DNA of 64,000 bases from Dyella japonica A8 (GTDB taxonomy: Bacteria; Pseudomonadota; Gammaproteobacteria; Xanthomonadales; Rhodanobacteraceae). Below the pieces are notes generated by a model, which was given only the letters and a program-made list of their open reading frames with translations, did no database searches and was not told the origin of the DNA. The first letter of the stretch is position 1; every line of letters begins with the position of its first letter. This document shows positions 1 through 9,362 of this stretch, one piece after another. The position numbers and the translations under genes are program-made. The DNA lies in NCBI RefSeq assembly GCF_000725385.1, contig NZ_CP008884.1, positions 2,728,001 to 2,792,000 of the forward strand, in the 5' to 3' direction.

Positions 1-338
1 CCCCGGTGGATGAGCGCAGCGCGCAGATCCGCCACATGGTGGAGAAGCCCAAGCCGGCCGACGCCCCGTCGAACCTCGCCGTGGTCGGTCGCTATGTGCT
101 GCCCGGCCGTATCTTCCAGCTGCTCGAGCAGACCACGCCGGGTGCGGGTGGCGAGATCCAGCTGACCGACGCCATCGACGCCTTGCTCAAGGAGCAGGGC
201 AAGGTGCTTGCCTACCGGTTCGAAGGCACCCGCTTCGATTGCGGCAACAAGGCCGGCCTCGTGCGTGCCACCATGCACATGGCCATGCAGGACCCGAAGC
301 TCGCGCCCGTCGTGCGCGAGATCATGGCGACGCTCTAA
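1..338 (+). CDS. galU: UTP-glucose-1-phosphate uridylyltransferase, C-terminal part
   Basis: The frame is open from the window edge to a TAA at 336-338 and gives about 112 residues of the C-terminal end of a GalU-type nucleotidyltransferase. GalU makes UDP-glucose from UTP and glucose-1-phosphate for surface polysaccharides and trehalose. Visible family features are the VEKP segment near the start, GEIQLTDAI in the middle and RFDCGNKAGL near the end, all typical of GalU. The N-terminal nucleotide-binding part lies outside the window. No partner gene follows directly; a REP-like pair comes next. The identification is secure, but length and start cannot be judged. Confidence 0.93.
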   Translation, partial: PVDERSAQIRHMVEKPKPADAPSNLAVVGRYVLPGRIFQLLEQTTPGAGGEIQLTDAIDALLKEQGKVLAYRFEGTRFDCGNKAGLVRATMHMAMQDPKLAPVVREIMATL

Positions 339-383
339 GCAACCCGTTCAAGATCTTGCTCTAGCACCTGGTTTTCCTCACCA

Positions 384-471
384 TCATTCCCGCGAAAGCG
401 GGAATCCAGCGTCTTTTCCCGTTGTACTCAAGGCCAAAAGGCGCTGGATCCCCGCTTTCGCGGGGATGACG
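384..471. repeat. REP-like pair of inverted palindromes
   Basis: A palindrome with core ATTCCCGCGAAAGCGGGAAT (left) is mirrored about 60 bases later by a related palindrome with core CCCCGCTTTCGCGGGG (right). Both are flanked by the outward-facing ATCCAGCG/CGCTGGAT ends. This head-to-head arrangement is the usual form of bacterial REP/BIME elements. It lies in the intergenic space after galU. No transposase (RAYT) gene is present in the window. Confidence 0.85.
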
Positions 472-799
472 TGGGAAGCAGGAGGTTTGATGGAGATCGT
501 GACCAGGCTCTAAGCGACCAGCCTGCGTTGGCACACTCGGGGCCTGCTCTGCTGCGGGAGCCTTTCGAATCCGTCGCCTCGGTGTCAGGTTTTTCTTGTT
601 TGCCACGCGCCTGCATGCGTCCTTGACGCGAGCGTGTCAGAATCCCTGCAGCACATCGCCATGTTTGGCGAGCAAGCTGTCTGCAGGGTAAGCCAGTGTT
701 GTCGGGTCCGCTTCGCAAGAGGCGGGCGCTTTGCTGCACCTGGCTTCACCCCGGGCCGGCCTGGCGCCGCGTTCATTGGATGAAAACCGGGAAAGCATC
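472..799. other. Intergenic stretch without a recognisable gene
   Basis: Together with the REP pair this fills the gap between galU and the alpha-2-macroglobulin gene. Short frames here have no ribosome-binding site or recognisable product, and part of them are translations of the REP palindromes. The promoter of the downstream operon must lie here, but I could not pick a convincing -35/-10 pair. Confidence 0.5.
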
Positions 800-3700
800 A
801 TGGATCTGCTGCGATTTCTGCTCCTGCTCCCCGTGCGCCTGCTGCGCGGCCTTATGGCGGTCATCGGGCTGCTCCTGCGTCCGCTGATCGGCCAGGTCAG
901 CTGGGCCGCGCCGGCATGGTTGCCCGCAACCGGTGGATGGATCAGGCGCCGTCCCGCGCAGACGGCCGCTCTGCTGGTTGGCCTGCTCGTGCTAGCGGCG
1001 GGTGGCTGGTTTGGATGGCAGTGGTACAAGAACCGTCCCCAACCGGTCGAACCGTCCCGCGTTACGCTGAGCGTGGAGGCGCCGCCGATCACTGATTACA
1101 CCCGGCAGCCCCTCGTCATCCATCCGCTCACGGTGACATTTTCCGGTTCCGCCGCGCCGATCGAGCTGGTCGGCAAGCCCGTGACGACAGGAATCGTCAT
1201 GCAACCGGCGATGAAGGGGCAGTGGAGCTGGGTCGACGACCACACGCTCCGCTTTGCACCTGCCGAGGATTGGCCGGTCGGCAAGCACTTCCAGGTGCGC
1301 TTTGACGTCGCCACGGCCTTCGCGCGCCACGTGCTGATGGCCGACGATCACTTCGCGTTCGACATCCCGGCGTTCGAAGCCAAGGCAGAGAAGGGCGAGT
1401 TCTACCAGGATCCGCAGGATGCCACGGCCAAGAAAACCATCCTGCCGGTGACGTTCAATTACCCAGTCGATGCGGCTGATTTCGAAAAGCGTATCGCCGT
1501 GGGCCTGAAGCAGCCTGACAACAGCGATGCGGCATTGAAGTACACGGTCACCTACGACCAGTACAAGCTGCATGCATGGATCCATTCGCAGCCGCTTTCG
1601 CTGCCGCGCGACGAGGGCGCGGTGTCCTACGTGATCGCCAAGGGCGTGCGCAGCGCGCGTGGTGGCGACGGTACCGGCGAGGCGATCAAGACGCAGATCC
1701 GTGTGCCGGGCCTCTACAGCCTCACCATCGACAGCGTCGAGCCGACGCTGGTCGACAATGAAAAATACGAGCCCGAGCAGGTGCTGCTGGTCAACGTCGG
1801 CGGCACGGTGCGCGACAGCGACCTCGGTGGCCTGATCAAGGCCTGGGTGTTGCCCGCGCGCAAGGCCGGGGAGGAGCAGGGCGAAGATGCGCCGCCCTAC
1901 GACTGGTCCGCCGGCGAAGTCGGTGAAGCGGAGTTGCGCCAAAGCCAGTCGTTGAAGCTGGAGATGGTGCCGACCGAGAACGACTACGAAGCCGTGCAGA
2001 GCTTCAGGTTCCATGCGGCGCCCGGGCAACGTATCTATGTGCGCGTGGACAAGGGGCTGAAGTCCTTTGGCGGCTACGTGCTGGGCAAGGCCTATGCCAC
2101 CGTGGTCACGGTGCCCAACTATCCCAGGCTGCTGCGCTTTATGGCCGACGGTTCGCTGTTGTCCATGTCCGGCAGCAAGCGTATCTCCGTGGTGTCGCGC
2201 AACCTGCCTGGCATGCGCATCGAAGTGGGCCGCGTCCTGCCGGACCAGCTGCAGCACCTGGTCAGCTTCAACCAGGGCACTTATGCGCGCCCGGAATTGA
2301 GTTACGACTTCAGCGAAGATCACATCGTCGAACGCTTCGAACAGAAGCGCAGCTTCCCCAAGGGCGACCCGGCCAAGGCGCACTACGAGGGCGTCGACCT
2401 GGGTCAGTACCTGAAGGAAGGCAAGCGCGGCGTCTTTCTGCTGCACCTGTCCAGCTACGACGCCGCTGCGGAAAAGAAAAAGGAAGATGCGAAGAAGGCG
2501 GCGGAGAACCAGCCGCAGGCCGCGCCTACCCACGACACGTCCGGCGATGAGTCCGACGAGGGCGGCGACGAGCAGGGCGAGATGTCGGACAACGGTGACG
2601 ATGGCGACACGTCCGTTCCCACCGACACGCGTCTCATCGTGGTCACCGACCTGGGCATGCTGGTGAAGCGCTCGCTGGACGGTAGCCAGGACGTGTTCGT
2701 GCAGTCCATCCACACCGGCCAGCCTGTGGCTGGCGCCGCCGTGTCGGTGCTGGCGGTGAACGGGCAAACGCTCTTCACCGACACGACGTCAGCCGACGGC
2801 GTGGTGCATTTCCCTACCCTGAAGGGCCTGGAGCGGGAGAAGCAACCGACGCTCTACATGGTGAAGAAGGGCGATGATCTGTCCTTCCTGCCCATCGGCG
2901 GCTCCACCAGCTACGAACGCAAGCTCGACTTTTCGCGCTTCGACGTGGGCGGCGAGCGCAACGCCCAGAACGAGGGCCAGCTGTCGGCCTATCTATTCTC
3001 GGATCGCGGTATCTATCGGCCGGGCGACACCTTCCATGTGGGGCTTATCGTCCGCGCGGCCAGCTGGACGCGCAGCGTGGTCGGCGTGCCATTGCAGGCG
3101 GAGATCGTCGATCCACGCGGTATGACGGTGAAACAGTTGCCGATGTCGATGGATGCCTCCGGTTTTGGCGAGCTCGAGTACGCGCCTGCTGAAACGGCGC
3201 CTACCGGCACATGGACGGTGAACCTTTACATCGTGAAGGACGGCAAGGCCAGCGCGCAGATCGGCAGCACCACCGTGCAGGTGAAGGAGTTCCTGCCCGA
3301 TCGCATGAAGGTCGAGGCCAAGCTGGCCGGGCAGGTGCCCGAGGGCTGGGTGAAGCCCGACCAGGTGAAGGGCATCGTTGACGTGATGAACCTGTTCGGC
3401 ACGCCGGCGGCGGATCGCCGCGTCGAGGCGTCGCTCACGTTGCGTCCGGCATGGCCGGCGTTCCGCAGCTGGCCCGACTATCACTTCTATGATGTGAAGC
3501 GCGCCAAGGAGGGTTACGAAGACAAGCTGCAGGACGGCAAGACCGACGACAAGGGCCATGCCGAATTCAATTTCGATCTGAAGAAGTACGCGGACGCGAC
3601 CTACCAGCTGTACTTCCTGGCGAAGGCCTATGAGCCGGATGGCGGTCGCAGCGTCGCTGCCGCGGCGCAGACGCTGGTGTCCAGCAACGACTGGCTGGTG

Positions 3701-6700
3701 GGCTACAAGTCCGTCGACAACCTCGACTACGTCAACCGCGATGCCACGCGCAGCGTGCATCTGGTTGCCATTGATCACACCGCCCATTCGATTGCCCTGA
3801 ATGACCTGAAGGCGCGACTGATCGAACGTCGTTACCTGTCGGTGCTGACCAAGCAGGATTCGGGTGTCTACAAGTACCAGTCCAAGCTCAAGGAAGTACC
3901 GATCAACGAGCAGGCGCTGACACTTCCTGCCAACGGCATGGACTACGCCTTGCCGACCGACAAACCGGGTAACTACGCGCTGGTCATTGTGCGCGCCAGC
4001 GATGGTGTGGAAGTGAACCGCGTGGAGTACTCGGTGGCCGGCGCCGCCAATGTGTCCCGTTCGCTGGACCGCAACGCGGAGCTGCAGCTCAACCTGAGCA
4101 AGCAGGACTACGCACCCGGCGAATCGGTGGATATCGCCATCCGCGCGCCATACGCCGGCAGCGGCCTGATCACCATCGAGCGCGACAAGGTCTACGCACA
4201 CGCCTGGTTCCATGCCGATACCAGCAGCTCCGTGCAGCACATCACCGTGCCGGCGGACTTCGAAGGCAACGGCTACATCAACGTGCAGTACATCCGCGAT
4301 CCGTCGTCGGACGAGATCTTCATGAGCCCGCTGAGCTACGGCGTGGTTCCGTTTTCGGTGAACCTGGATGCGCGCCGCAACGGCATCAAGGTGGATTCGC
4401 CGGCGCTGGTGAAGCCGGGGGAGACGGTGACCTTCAAGCTGAGTGCCCCGCAGCCGACGCACGCTGTGGTGTTCGCGGTGGACGAAGGCATCCTGCAGGT
4501 CGCGCGCTACAAGCTGGGCGATCCGCTGAAGTTCTTCTTCCGCAAGCGCATGCTGGAAGTGGGCACCTCGCAGATCCTCGACCTGATCCTGCCGGACTTC
4601 GAGAAGCTGATGGCCATGGCCGCGCCTGGTGGTGACGCGGATGCCGCCATCGGTCGCCAGCTCAATCCGTTCAAGCGTAAGCGCGACAAGCCGGTAGCCT
4701 ACTGGTCCGGCATTGTCGAGGTGAACGGCGAGAAAGATTTCACCTATCAGGTGCCGGATTATTTCAACGGCAAGCTTCGTGTGATGGCAGTGGCCGTGTC
4801 GCAGGAACGCATCGGCACCTACGAAGGCAGCACGACGGTACGCGGTGATTTCGTGCTCTCGCCGAACGTGCCGACAACGCTGGCACCCGGCGACGAGGTT
4901 GACGTCAGCGTAGGCGTGGCCAATAACCTTGCCGGGCTGGGCGGCAAGCAGGTGCCGGTAGCGGTGGTGCTGAAGACCGGCCCTCAGTTGCAGATCGTCG
5001 GCACGCCGACGCAGAGCCTGAACCTCGGCGAGATGCGCGAGGGCGTGGTGACCTTCCGGGTCAAGGCGACCGACAAATTGGGATCGGGCAACCTCAGCTT
5101 CACGGCCGGCTACGGCGACAAGTCGGCGCACCAGAGCGTGGACGTGTCGGTGCGCCCGGCGTCGGCCTATCGCACGCAGGTGGATGTGGGCCGTGTGGAT
5201 GCCGGCAGCAAGCAGGACCAGCCGGACCTGCGCCGCATGTACAGCGAGTACGCCTCGCGTGATTCGGCCATCTCCAATATCCCGGTGGCGCTGTCGAGCG
5301 GCCTTACCACTTACCTCGTGAACTTCCAGCACTACTGCAGCGAGCAGATCGTCAGCGCGGCCATGCCGCGGTTGGTGCTGCCCAAGTGGCCGCAGGTCAA
5401 GGTGTTTGCCGATGCACTGCAGCCGGCGGTCAGTGGCGGCAAGAAGCTCACCAACGAGGAGGCGCTGTCGCAGTTCCTCGACGTGCTGCATTCGCGCCAG
5501 AACGGGCAGGGCGGCTTCGGCCTGTGGTCGGCCACGCCGGATGCGAATCCGTTCGTGTCCACCTATGCCATGCACTTCATGCTGGAGGCACACGACCGTG
5601 GCGTGAACATTCCGCGCGACATGTTCGACGCCGGCAACAAGTACCTCAAGCAGCTGGCCAGCGACGACACCCTCGACGGGCTGGCTCTGGTGCGCCAGCG
5701 CGCTTACGCGGTGTACCTGCTGACCCGCCAGGGCAACGTCACCACCAATGACCTGGCTGCCGTGCAAAAGCGCCTGCAGGATGCCTATCCCGACCAGTGG
5801 AAGAACGACCTGGCCGCGGCCTGGCTGGCGGCGTCGTACCAGTTGCTCAAGCAGGACAAGCAGGCCGCGCAGCTCATCGCGGGTCCGCAGAAGCTGCTCG
5901 AACGCAGCAAGGCCGACAAGGACTACACCTATGGTTACTACTACGACTCGCTGATCCGCGACGCCAGCACGCTGTACCTGCTGAGCAAGCATTTCCCCGA
6001 TCGCGCGAAGGCACTGCCGCCGCGCGTGATGGAGAATATCACCGAGCCGCTGCAGTACGGCTGGTACAACACCTTGTCCTCGTCGATGGTGCTGCTGGCG
6101 CTTGATACTTACGCGCAGGAAAACAACGGGCAGCTCGACAAGCTGCGCATCGACCAGGTGATGGCCGACGGTTCGGTCAAGGCCATCGCCGCGCCGCAAG
6201 GCAACCTGCTGCAGGCCGGCAGTTGGAACGCGGATGCCCGGCGTCTGCGCTTCACCAACGACAGTACGCTGCCGGCGTGGCGCGTGGTGAGCCAGGGCGG
6301 CTATGACCGTGACCAGCCGGCCAAGGCCATCAAGGAAGGGCTGGAGATCACCCGCGACTACACCGACACCAGCGGCAAGGCCATCGACAAGGTCACCATC
6401 GGCCAGGAAATCGATGTGCACCTGAAGATCCGCGCCACGGATGATCGCGGTCTGGACAATGTCGCCATCGTCGACCTGCTGCCAGGCGGCTTCGAACCGG
6501 TGATCCAGCCGCCGCCGGCGGTCACGGACCAGCAGCAGGATGGCGTTGATCACCAAGATGGCGGTGGCGACAGCGAGGTGAAGGCCAGTGCATGGCGTTC
6601 GCCGATTGGCGTGGGCCAGTCAAGCTGGGCGCTGGAATATGCCGACATTCGGGAAGACCGTGTGGTGCTCTATGGCTCGGCGACGCCCAGCGTTGGTGAG

Positions 6701-6835
6701 TTCGTCTACCGCATCAAGGCCACCAATGCAGGCAAGTTCATTGTGCCGCCCGCCTATGGCGAAGCCTTGTATGACCGCCGCGTCCAGGCGCGCACGGCCG
6801 GTGGCAAGACGCTGGAGGTTGTCCGTCAGCCTTGA
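800..6835 (+). CDS. yfhM: Bacterial alpha-2-macroglobulin (YfhM-like), membrane-anchored
   Basis: A 2011-residue protein of the bacterial alpha-2-macroglobulin family, thought to trap proteases in the periplasm. The start at 800 was chosen over an upstream in-frame ATG at 731 because GGGAAAG lies just before it. Residues 1-30 are hydrophobic and a clear membrane segment spans about 54-74. No lipobox is present, unlike E. coli YfhM, so a signal anchor probably holds it at the inner membrane. A thioester-type motif Cys-Ser-Glu-Gln is at about 1513-1516. An acidic, Lys/Glu/Asp-rich linker lies at about 553-610. The protein is longer than the roughly 1650 residues of E. coli YfhM. The pbpC gene follows 3 bases after the stop, the classical partner arrangement. 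Confidence 0.93.
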   Translation: MDLLRFLLLLPVRLLRGLMAVIGLLLRPLIGQVSWAAPAWLPATGGWIRRRPAQTAALLVGLLVLAAGGWFGWQWYKNRPQPVEPSRVTLSVEAPPITDYTRQPLVIHPLTVTFSGSAAPIELVGKPVTTGIVMQPAMKGQWSWVDDHTLRFAPAEDWPVGKHFQVRFDVATAFARHVLMADDHFAFDIPAFEAKAEKGEFYQDPQDATAKKTILPVTFNYPVDAADFEKRIAVGLKQPDNSDAALKYTVTYDQYKLHAWIHSQPLSLPRDEGAVSYVIAKGVRSARGGDGTGEAIKTQIRVPGLYSLTIDSVEPTLVDNEKYEPEQVLLVNVGGTVRDSDLGGLIKAWVLPARKAGEEQGEDAPPYDWSAGEVGEAELRQSQSLKLEMVPTENDYEAVQSFRFHAAPGQRIYVRVDKGLKSFGGYVLGKAYATVVTVPNYPRLLRFMADGSLLSMSGSKRISVVSRNLPGMRIEVGRVLPDQLQHLVSFNQGTYARPELSYDFSEDHIVERFEQKRSFPKGDPAKAHYEGVDLGQYLKEGKRGVFLLHLSSYDAAAEKKKEDAKKAAENQPQAAPTHDTSGDESDEGGDEQGEMSDNGDDGDTSVPTDTRLIVVTDLGMLVKRSLDGSQDVFVQSIHTGQPVAGAAVSVLAVNGQTLFTDTTSADGVVHFPTLKGLEREKQPTLYMVKKGDDLSFLPIGGSTSYERKLDFSRFDVGGERNAQNEGQLSAYLFSDRGIYRPGDTFHVGLIVRAASWTRSVVGVPLQAEIVDPRGMTVKQLPMSMDASGFGELEYAPAETAPTGTWTVNLYIVKDGKASAQIGSTTVQVKEFLPDRMKVEAKLAGQVPEGWVKPDQVKGIVDVMNLFGTPAADRRVEASLTLRPAWPAFRSWPDYHFYDVKRAKEGYEDKLQDGKTDDKGHAEFNFDLKKYADATYQLYFLAKAYEPDGGRSVAAAAQTLVSSNDWLVGYKSVDNLDYVNRDATRSVHLVAIDHTAHSIALNDLKARLIERRYLSVLTKQDSGVYKYQSKLKEVPINEQALTLPANGMDYALPTDKPGNYALVIVRASDGVEVNRVEYSVAGAANVSRSLDRNAELQLNLSKQDYAPGESVDIAIRAPYAGSGLITIERDKVYAHAWFHADTSSSVQHITVPADFEGNGYINVQYIRDPSSDEIFMSPLSYGVVPFSVNLDARRNGIKVDSPALVKPGETVTFKLSAPQPTHAVVFAVDEGILQVARYKLGDPLKFFFRKRMLEVGTSQILDLILPDFEKLMAMAAPGGDADAAIGRQLNPFKRKRDKPVAYWSGIVEVNGEKDFTYQVPDYFNGKLRVMAVAVSQERIGTYEGSTTVRGDFVLSPNVPTTLAPGDEVDVSVGVANNLAGLGGKQVPVAVVLKTGPQLQIVGTPTQSLNLGEMREGVVTFRVKATDKLGSGNLSFTAGYGDKSAHQSVDVSVRPASAYRTQVDVGRVDAGSKQDQPDLRRMYSEYASRDSAISNIPVALSSGLTTYLVNFQHYCSEQIVSAAMPRLVLPKWPQVKVFADALQPAVSGGKKLTNEEALSQFLDVLHSRQNGQGGFGLWSATPDANPFVSTYAMHFMLEAHDRGVNIPRDMFDAGNKYLKQLASDDTLDGLALVRQRAYAVYLLTRQGNVTTNDLAAVQKRLQDAYPDQWKNDLAAAWLAASYQLLKQDKQAAQLIAGPQKLLERSKADKDYTYGYYYDSLIRDASTLYLLSKHFPDRAKALPPRVMENITEPLQYGWYNTLSSSMVLLALDTYAQENNGQLDKLRIDQVMADGSVKAIAAPQGNLLQAGSWNADARRLRFTNDSTLPAWRVVSQGGYDRDQPAKAIKEGLEITRDYTDTSGKAIDKVTIGQEIDVHLKIRATDDRGLDNVAIVDLLPGGFEPVIQPPPAVTDQQQDGVDHQDGGGDSEVKASAWRSPIGVGQSSWALEYADIREDRVVLYGSATPSVGEFVYRIKATNAGKFIVPPAYGEALYDRRVQARTAGGKTLEVVRQP

Positions 6836-6838
6836 TGG

Positions 6839-9274
6839 ATGGGAGGCGCCCAGAGGCCGGGCGCTTCCGTGGGCACGCACATGATCACGCCATCGCTCAT
6901 CCACCGCTGCTGGCATGCCACCTTCCGCTGGATCGTGCGCTGGCAGAACTGGCTGGTCGGCGTAGCGCTGCTCGGGGCGCTGCTGGTGGGCTGCCGGCTG
7001 TGGCCGCATCGGCCGTTGAATGCGTGGCTGCCGTCGTCCACGGCGGTGTATGACCAACGCGGGCGGCTGTTGCGCCTCACCCTGGCAAGCGACGAGCGCT
7101 ATCGGCTATGGGTGCCGCTCAAGGACGTCGCTCCTGCACTGGTCGATGGTGTGCTGTTGCACGAGGATCGCTGGTATCGCTGGCACCCGGGCTTCAACCC
7201 CTATGGCCTGGCGCGTGGTGCATGGGTGACCTATGTAAGCCGCGGCAACCGGCAGGGTGGCTCGACCATCACCATGCAGCTGGCGCGATTGCTGTGGCGC
7301 CTCAACACCCGCAGACCCCTGGGCAAGTTGCAGCAGGTGGCGCGGGCGATGCAGCTGGAGTTGTTCTACTCGAAAGACCAGATCCTCGAGGCCTATCTCA
7401 ACTACGCGCCGTACGGGCGCAACGTGGAAGGCGTGGGCGCGGCGAGCCTGGTGTATTTCGACAAACCCGCCGACAAGCTCAGCCTTCCCGAAGCGCTGAC
7501 GCTGGCCGTGATTCCCCAGGACCCCAGCCGGCGCCTGCAGGCCGGTGCGGATGCACCCGACCTCATCAGTGGCCGGCTGAGCCAATCGCGCAATCGCCTC
7601 TACGCCCGATGGAAGGCACTGCATCCGAAAGACGCGGGTTTGCAGCCTTTGTTCGCCTTGCCGCTTCGCCTGAGGCCCCTGTCGCAATTGCCATACGAGG
7701 CGCCACACGCGGTCGACCAGGTGCTTACCGCGCGCCGGTTGATGTCTGGAGATGGCGACAGTCGGGTCACCACCACGCTCGACCTCGACCTGCAGCATTT
7801 GCTGGAGCGGCAGGTAGGCCGCTACGTCGAGCGCAACAGCGGGCGGGGTATCCGCAACGTGGCTGCCCTGCTCGTGGATACCCGCGACATGGGCGTGAAG
7901 GCGCTGGTGGGGTCCGCCGACTATGCCAACGCGGACATCCAGGGGCAGGTGAACGGTACGCTCGCCAAGCGCTCGCCGGGATCAACGCTGAAGCCGTTCA
8001 TCTATGCGCTGGGTTTCGACCAGGGCGTCTTGCACCCGCAGACGGTATTGCGCGATGTGCCGACGGCTTTCGGCCCTTACGCGCCGGAGAACTTCGACGG
8101 CCACTTCCTTGGGCCCATCACGGCCACGGAGGCGTTGATACGCAGCCGCAATATTCCCGCTGTGTGGGTGGCCTCGCAGCTGCAACAGCCGAGTTTCTAC
8201 CAGTTCCTGCGCGACGCTGGCATCAGCCGCATGGCGAGCGAAAAGCACTACGGGCTGGCGCTGGTGCTGGGCGGCGGTGAAGTCACCATGCAGGAGCTGG
8301 CGGGCCTTTATGCCATGCTCGCGAACCGGGGTGAACTGCGGCCGCTGCGCCTGCTTGCCGGCGACCCACGCAGCGATGGCACGCGTGTGCTGAGCGAAGA
8401 AGCGAGCTTCATGGCCATGGACATGCTGCGCCAGAACCCGCGGCCCGACGAAACCACGGGTGCACAGCCGGATCGCCTGCCGGTCTATTGGAAGACAGGT
8501 ACCTCGTGGGGCTTCCGTGATGCATGGACGACGGGCAGTTTCGGGCCGTACGTGCTGGTGGTGTGGGTCGGCAACTTCGACGGCAGCAGCAACCCGGCCT
8601 TCGTCGGCGTGGAGGCGGCGGCGCCCTTGTTCTTCCAGATGGTCGATGCCTTGCGGGCCGCACAACCGCGAATGACCGAACCCGTTCGGCACATGCCGGC
8701 CCACCTCAAGCGCGTGGAGATTTGCCTCGCCAGCGGCGACCTGCCGAACCAATGGTGCCCGCAACGTGGCATGACCTGGTTCATCCCGGGCAAATCACCC
8801 ATCCGCGTTAGCCAGGTGCATCGCCCCGTCATCATGGACGACGATACCGGCAAGCCCGCGTGCCCGCCTTACGAGGGCAAGCACACGCATGTGGAGGTGT
8901 ATGAATTCTGGCCGTCGGAATTGCAGCGCGTCTTCGTGCAGGCCGGTATTCCCCGGCGTAGCCCGCCGCGCAACGATGCCTGCGTCCTCAGCGGTGTCGA
9001 CGGCGAAGCCCCGGCCATCACCTCGCCGCTGCGCGGCAGCATCTATGCCCTGCGGCTGAAGTCGGCGGGGCAGGATCGCATCGCGTTCACGGCCAACGCC
9101 GACGCATCGGTGCGGGCGATGTACTGGTTCGTCAACGACGCCTACGTGGGCACCAGTGCACCGGGAGAGTCGTTGTTCTGGCAGCCCGCGACAGCCGGCA
9201 ATTATGAGGTGCGTGTGGTCGACGATCGCGGCCGCAGCGATGCGCGCCCGCTTGGCGTGAACATCGTCGACTGA
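6839..9274 (+). CDS. pbpC: Penicillin-binding protein 1C (bifunctional glycosyltransferase/transpeptidase)
   Basis: An 811-residue class A penicillin-binding protein acting in the periplasm on peptidoglycan. One membrane segment lies at about 39-53. The GT51 glycosyltransferase domain shows the HED motif with the likely catalytic Glu109 and GGSTITMQ from 140. The transpeptidase domain has the catalytic Ser382 in STLK, an SRN motif and KTGTS from Lys552. The tail beyond about 650 matches the extra C-terminal domain of PBP1C. The gene starts 3 bases after the alpha-2-macroglobulin stop, so translational coupling is likely. An alternative ATG at 6881 would remove 14 residues; neither start has a clear ribosome-binding site. 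In E. coli the same two genes are adjacent and are proposed to cooperate in repair and defence after envelope breach. Confidence 0.95.
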   Translation: MGGAQRPGASVGTHMITPSLIHRCWHATFRWIVRWQNWLVGVALLGALLVGCRLWPHRPLNAWLPSSTAVYDQRGRLLRLTLASDERYRLWVPLKDVAPALVDGVLLHEDRWYRWHPGFNPYGLARGAWVTYVSRGNRQGGSTITMQLARLLWRLNTRRPLGKLQQVARAMQLELFYSKDQILEAYLNYAPYGRNVEGVGAASLVYFDKPADKLSLPEALTLAVIPQDPSRRLQAGADAPDLISGRLSQSRNRLYARWKALHPKDAGLQPLFALPLRLRPLSQLPYEAPHAVDQVLTARRLMSGDGDSRVTTTLDLDLQHLLERQVGRYVERNSGRGIRNVAALLVDTRDMGVKALVGSADYANADIQGQVNGTLAKRSPGSTLKPFIYALGFDQGVLHPQTVLRDVPTAFGPYAPENFDGHFLGPITATEALIRSRNIPAVWVASQLQQPSFYQFLRDAGISRMASEKHYGLALVLGGGEVTMQELAGLYAMLANRGELRPLRLLAGDPRSDGTRVLSEEASFMAMDMLRQNPRPDETTGAQPDRLPVYWKTGTSWGFRDAWTTGSFGPYVLVVWVGNFDGSSNPAFVGVEAAAPLFFQMVDALRAAQPRMTEPVRHMPAHLKRVEICLASGDLPNQWCPQRGMTWFIPGKSPIRVSQVHRPVIMDDDTGKPACPPYEGKHTHVEVYEFWPSELQRVFVQAGIPRRSPPRNDACVLSGVDGEAPAITSPLRGSIYALRLKSAGQDRIAFTANADASVRAMYWFVNDAYVGTSAPGESLFWQPATAGNYEVRVVDDRGRSDARPLGVNIVD

Positions 9275-9362
9275 CGCACCCTGCCAAGGGTCATGCCGCG
9301 GCGAGACATGGCGGCTGCGTTATGCTTGCTCGACTTACCCGAGACAAGCACGCGCCCATCGC

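Noticed and set aside
2993..6556. Very long minus-strand open frame (1187 codons) opposite the alpha-2-macroglobulin gene
   Set aside because: It is the antisense shadow of a high-GC gene. The product is rich in His, Arg and Val and shows no domain, and the plus-strand frame has clear family motifs.
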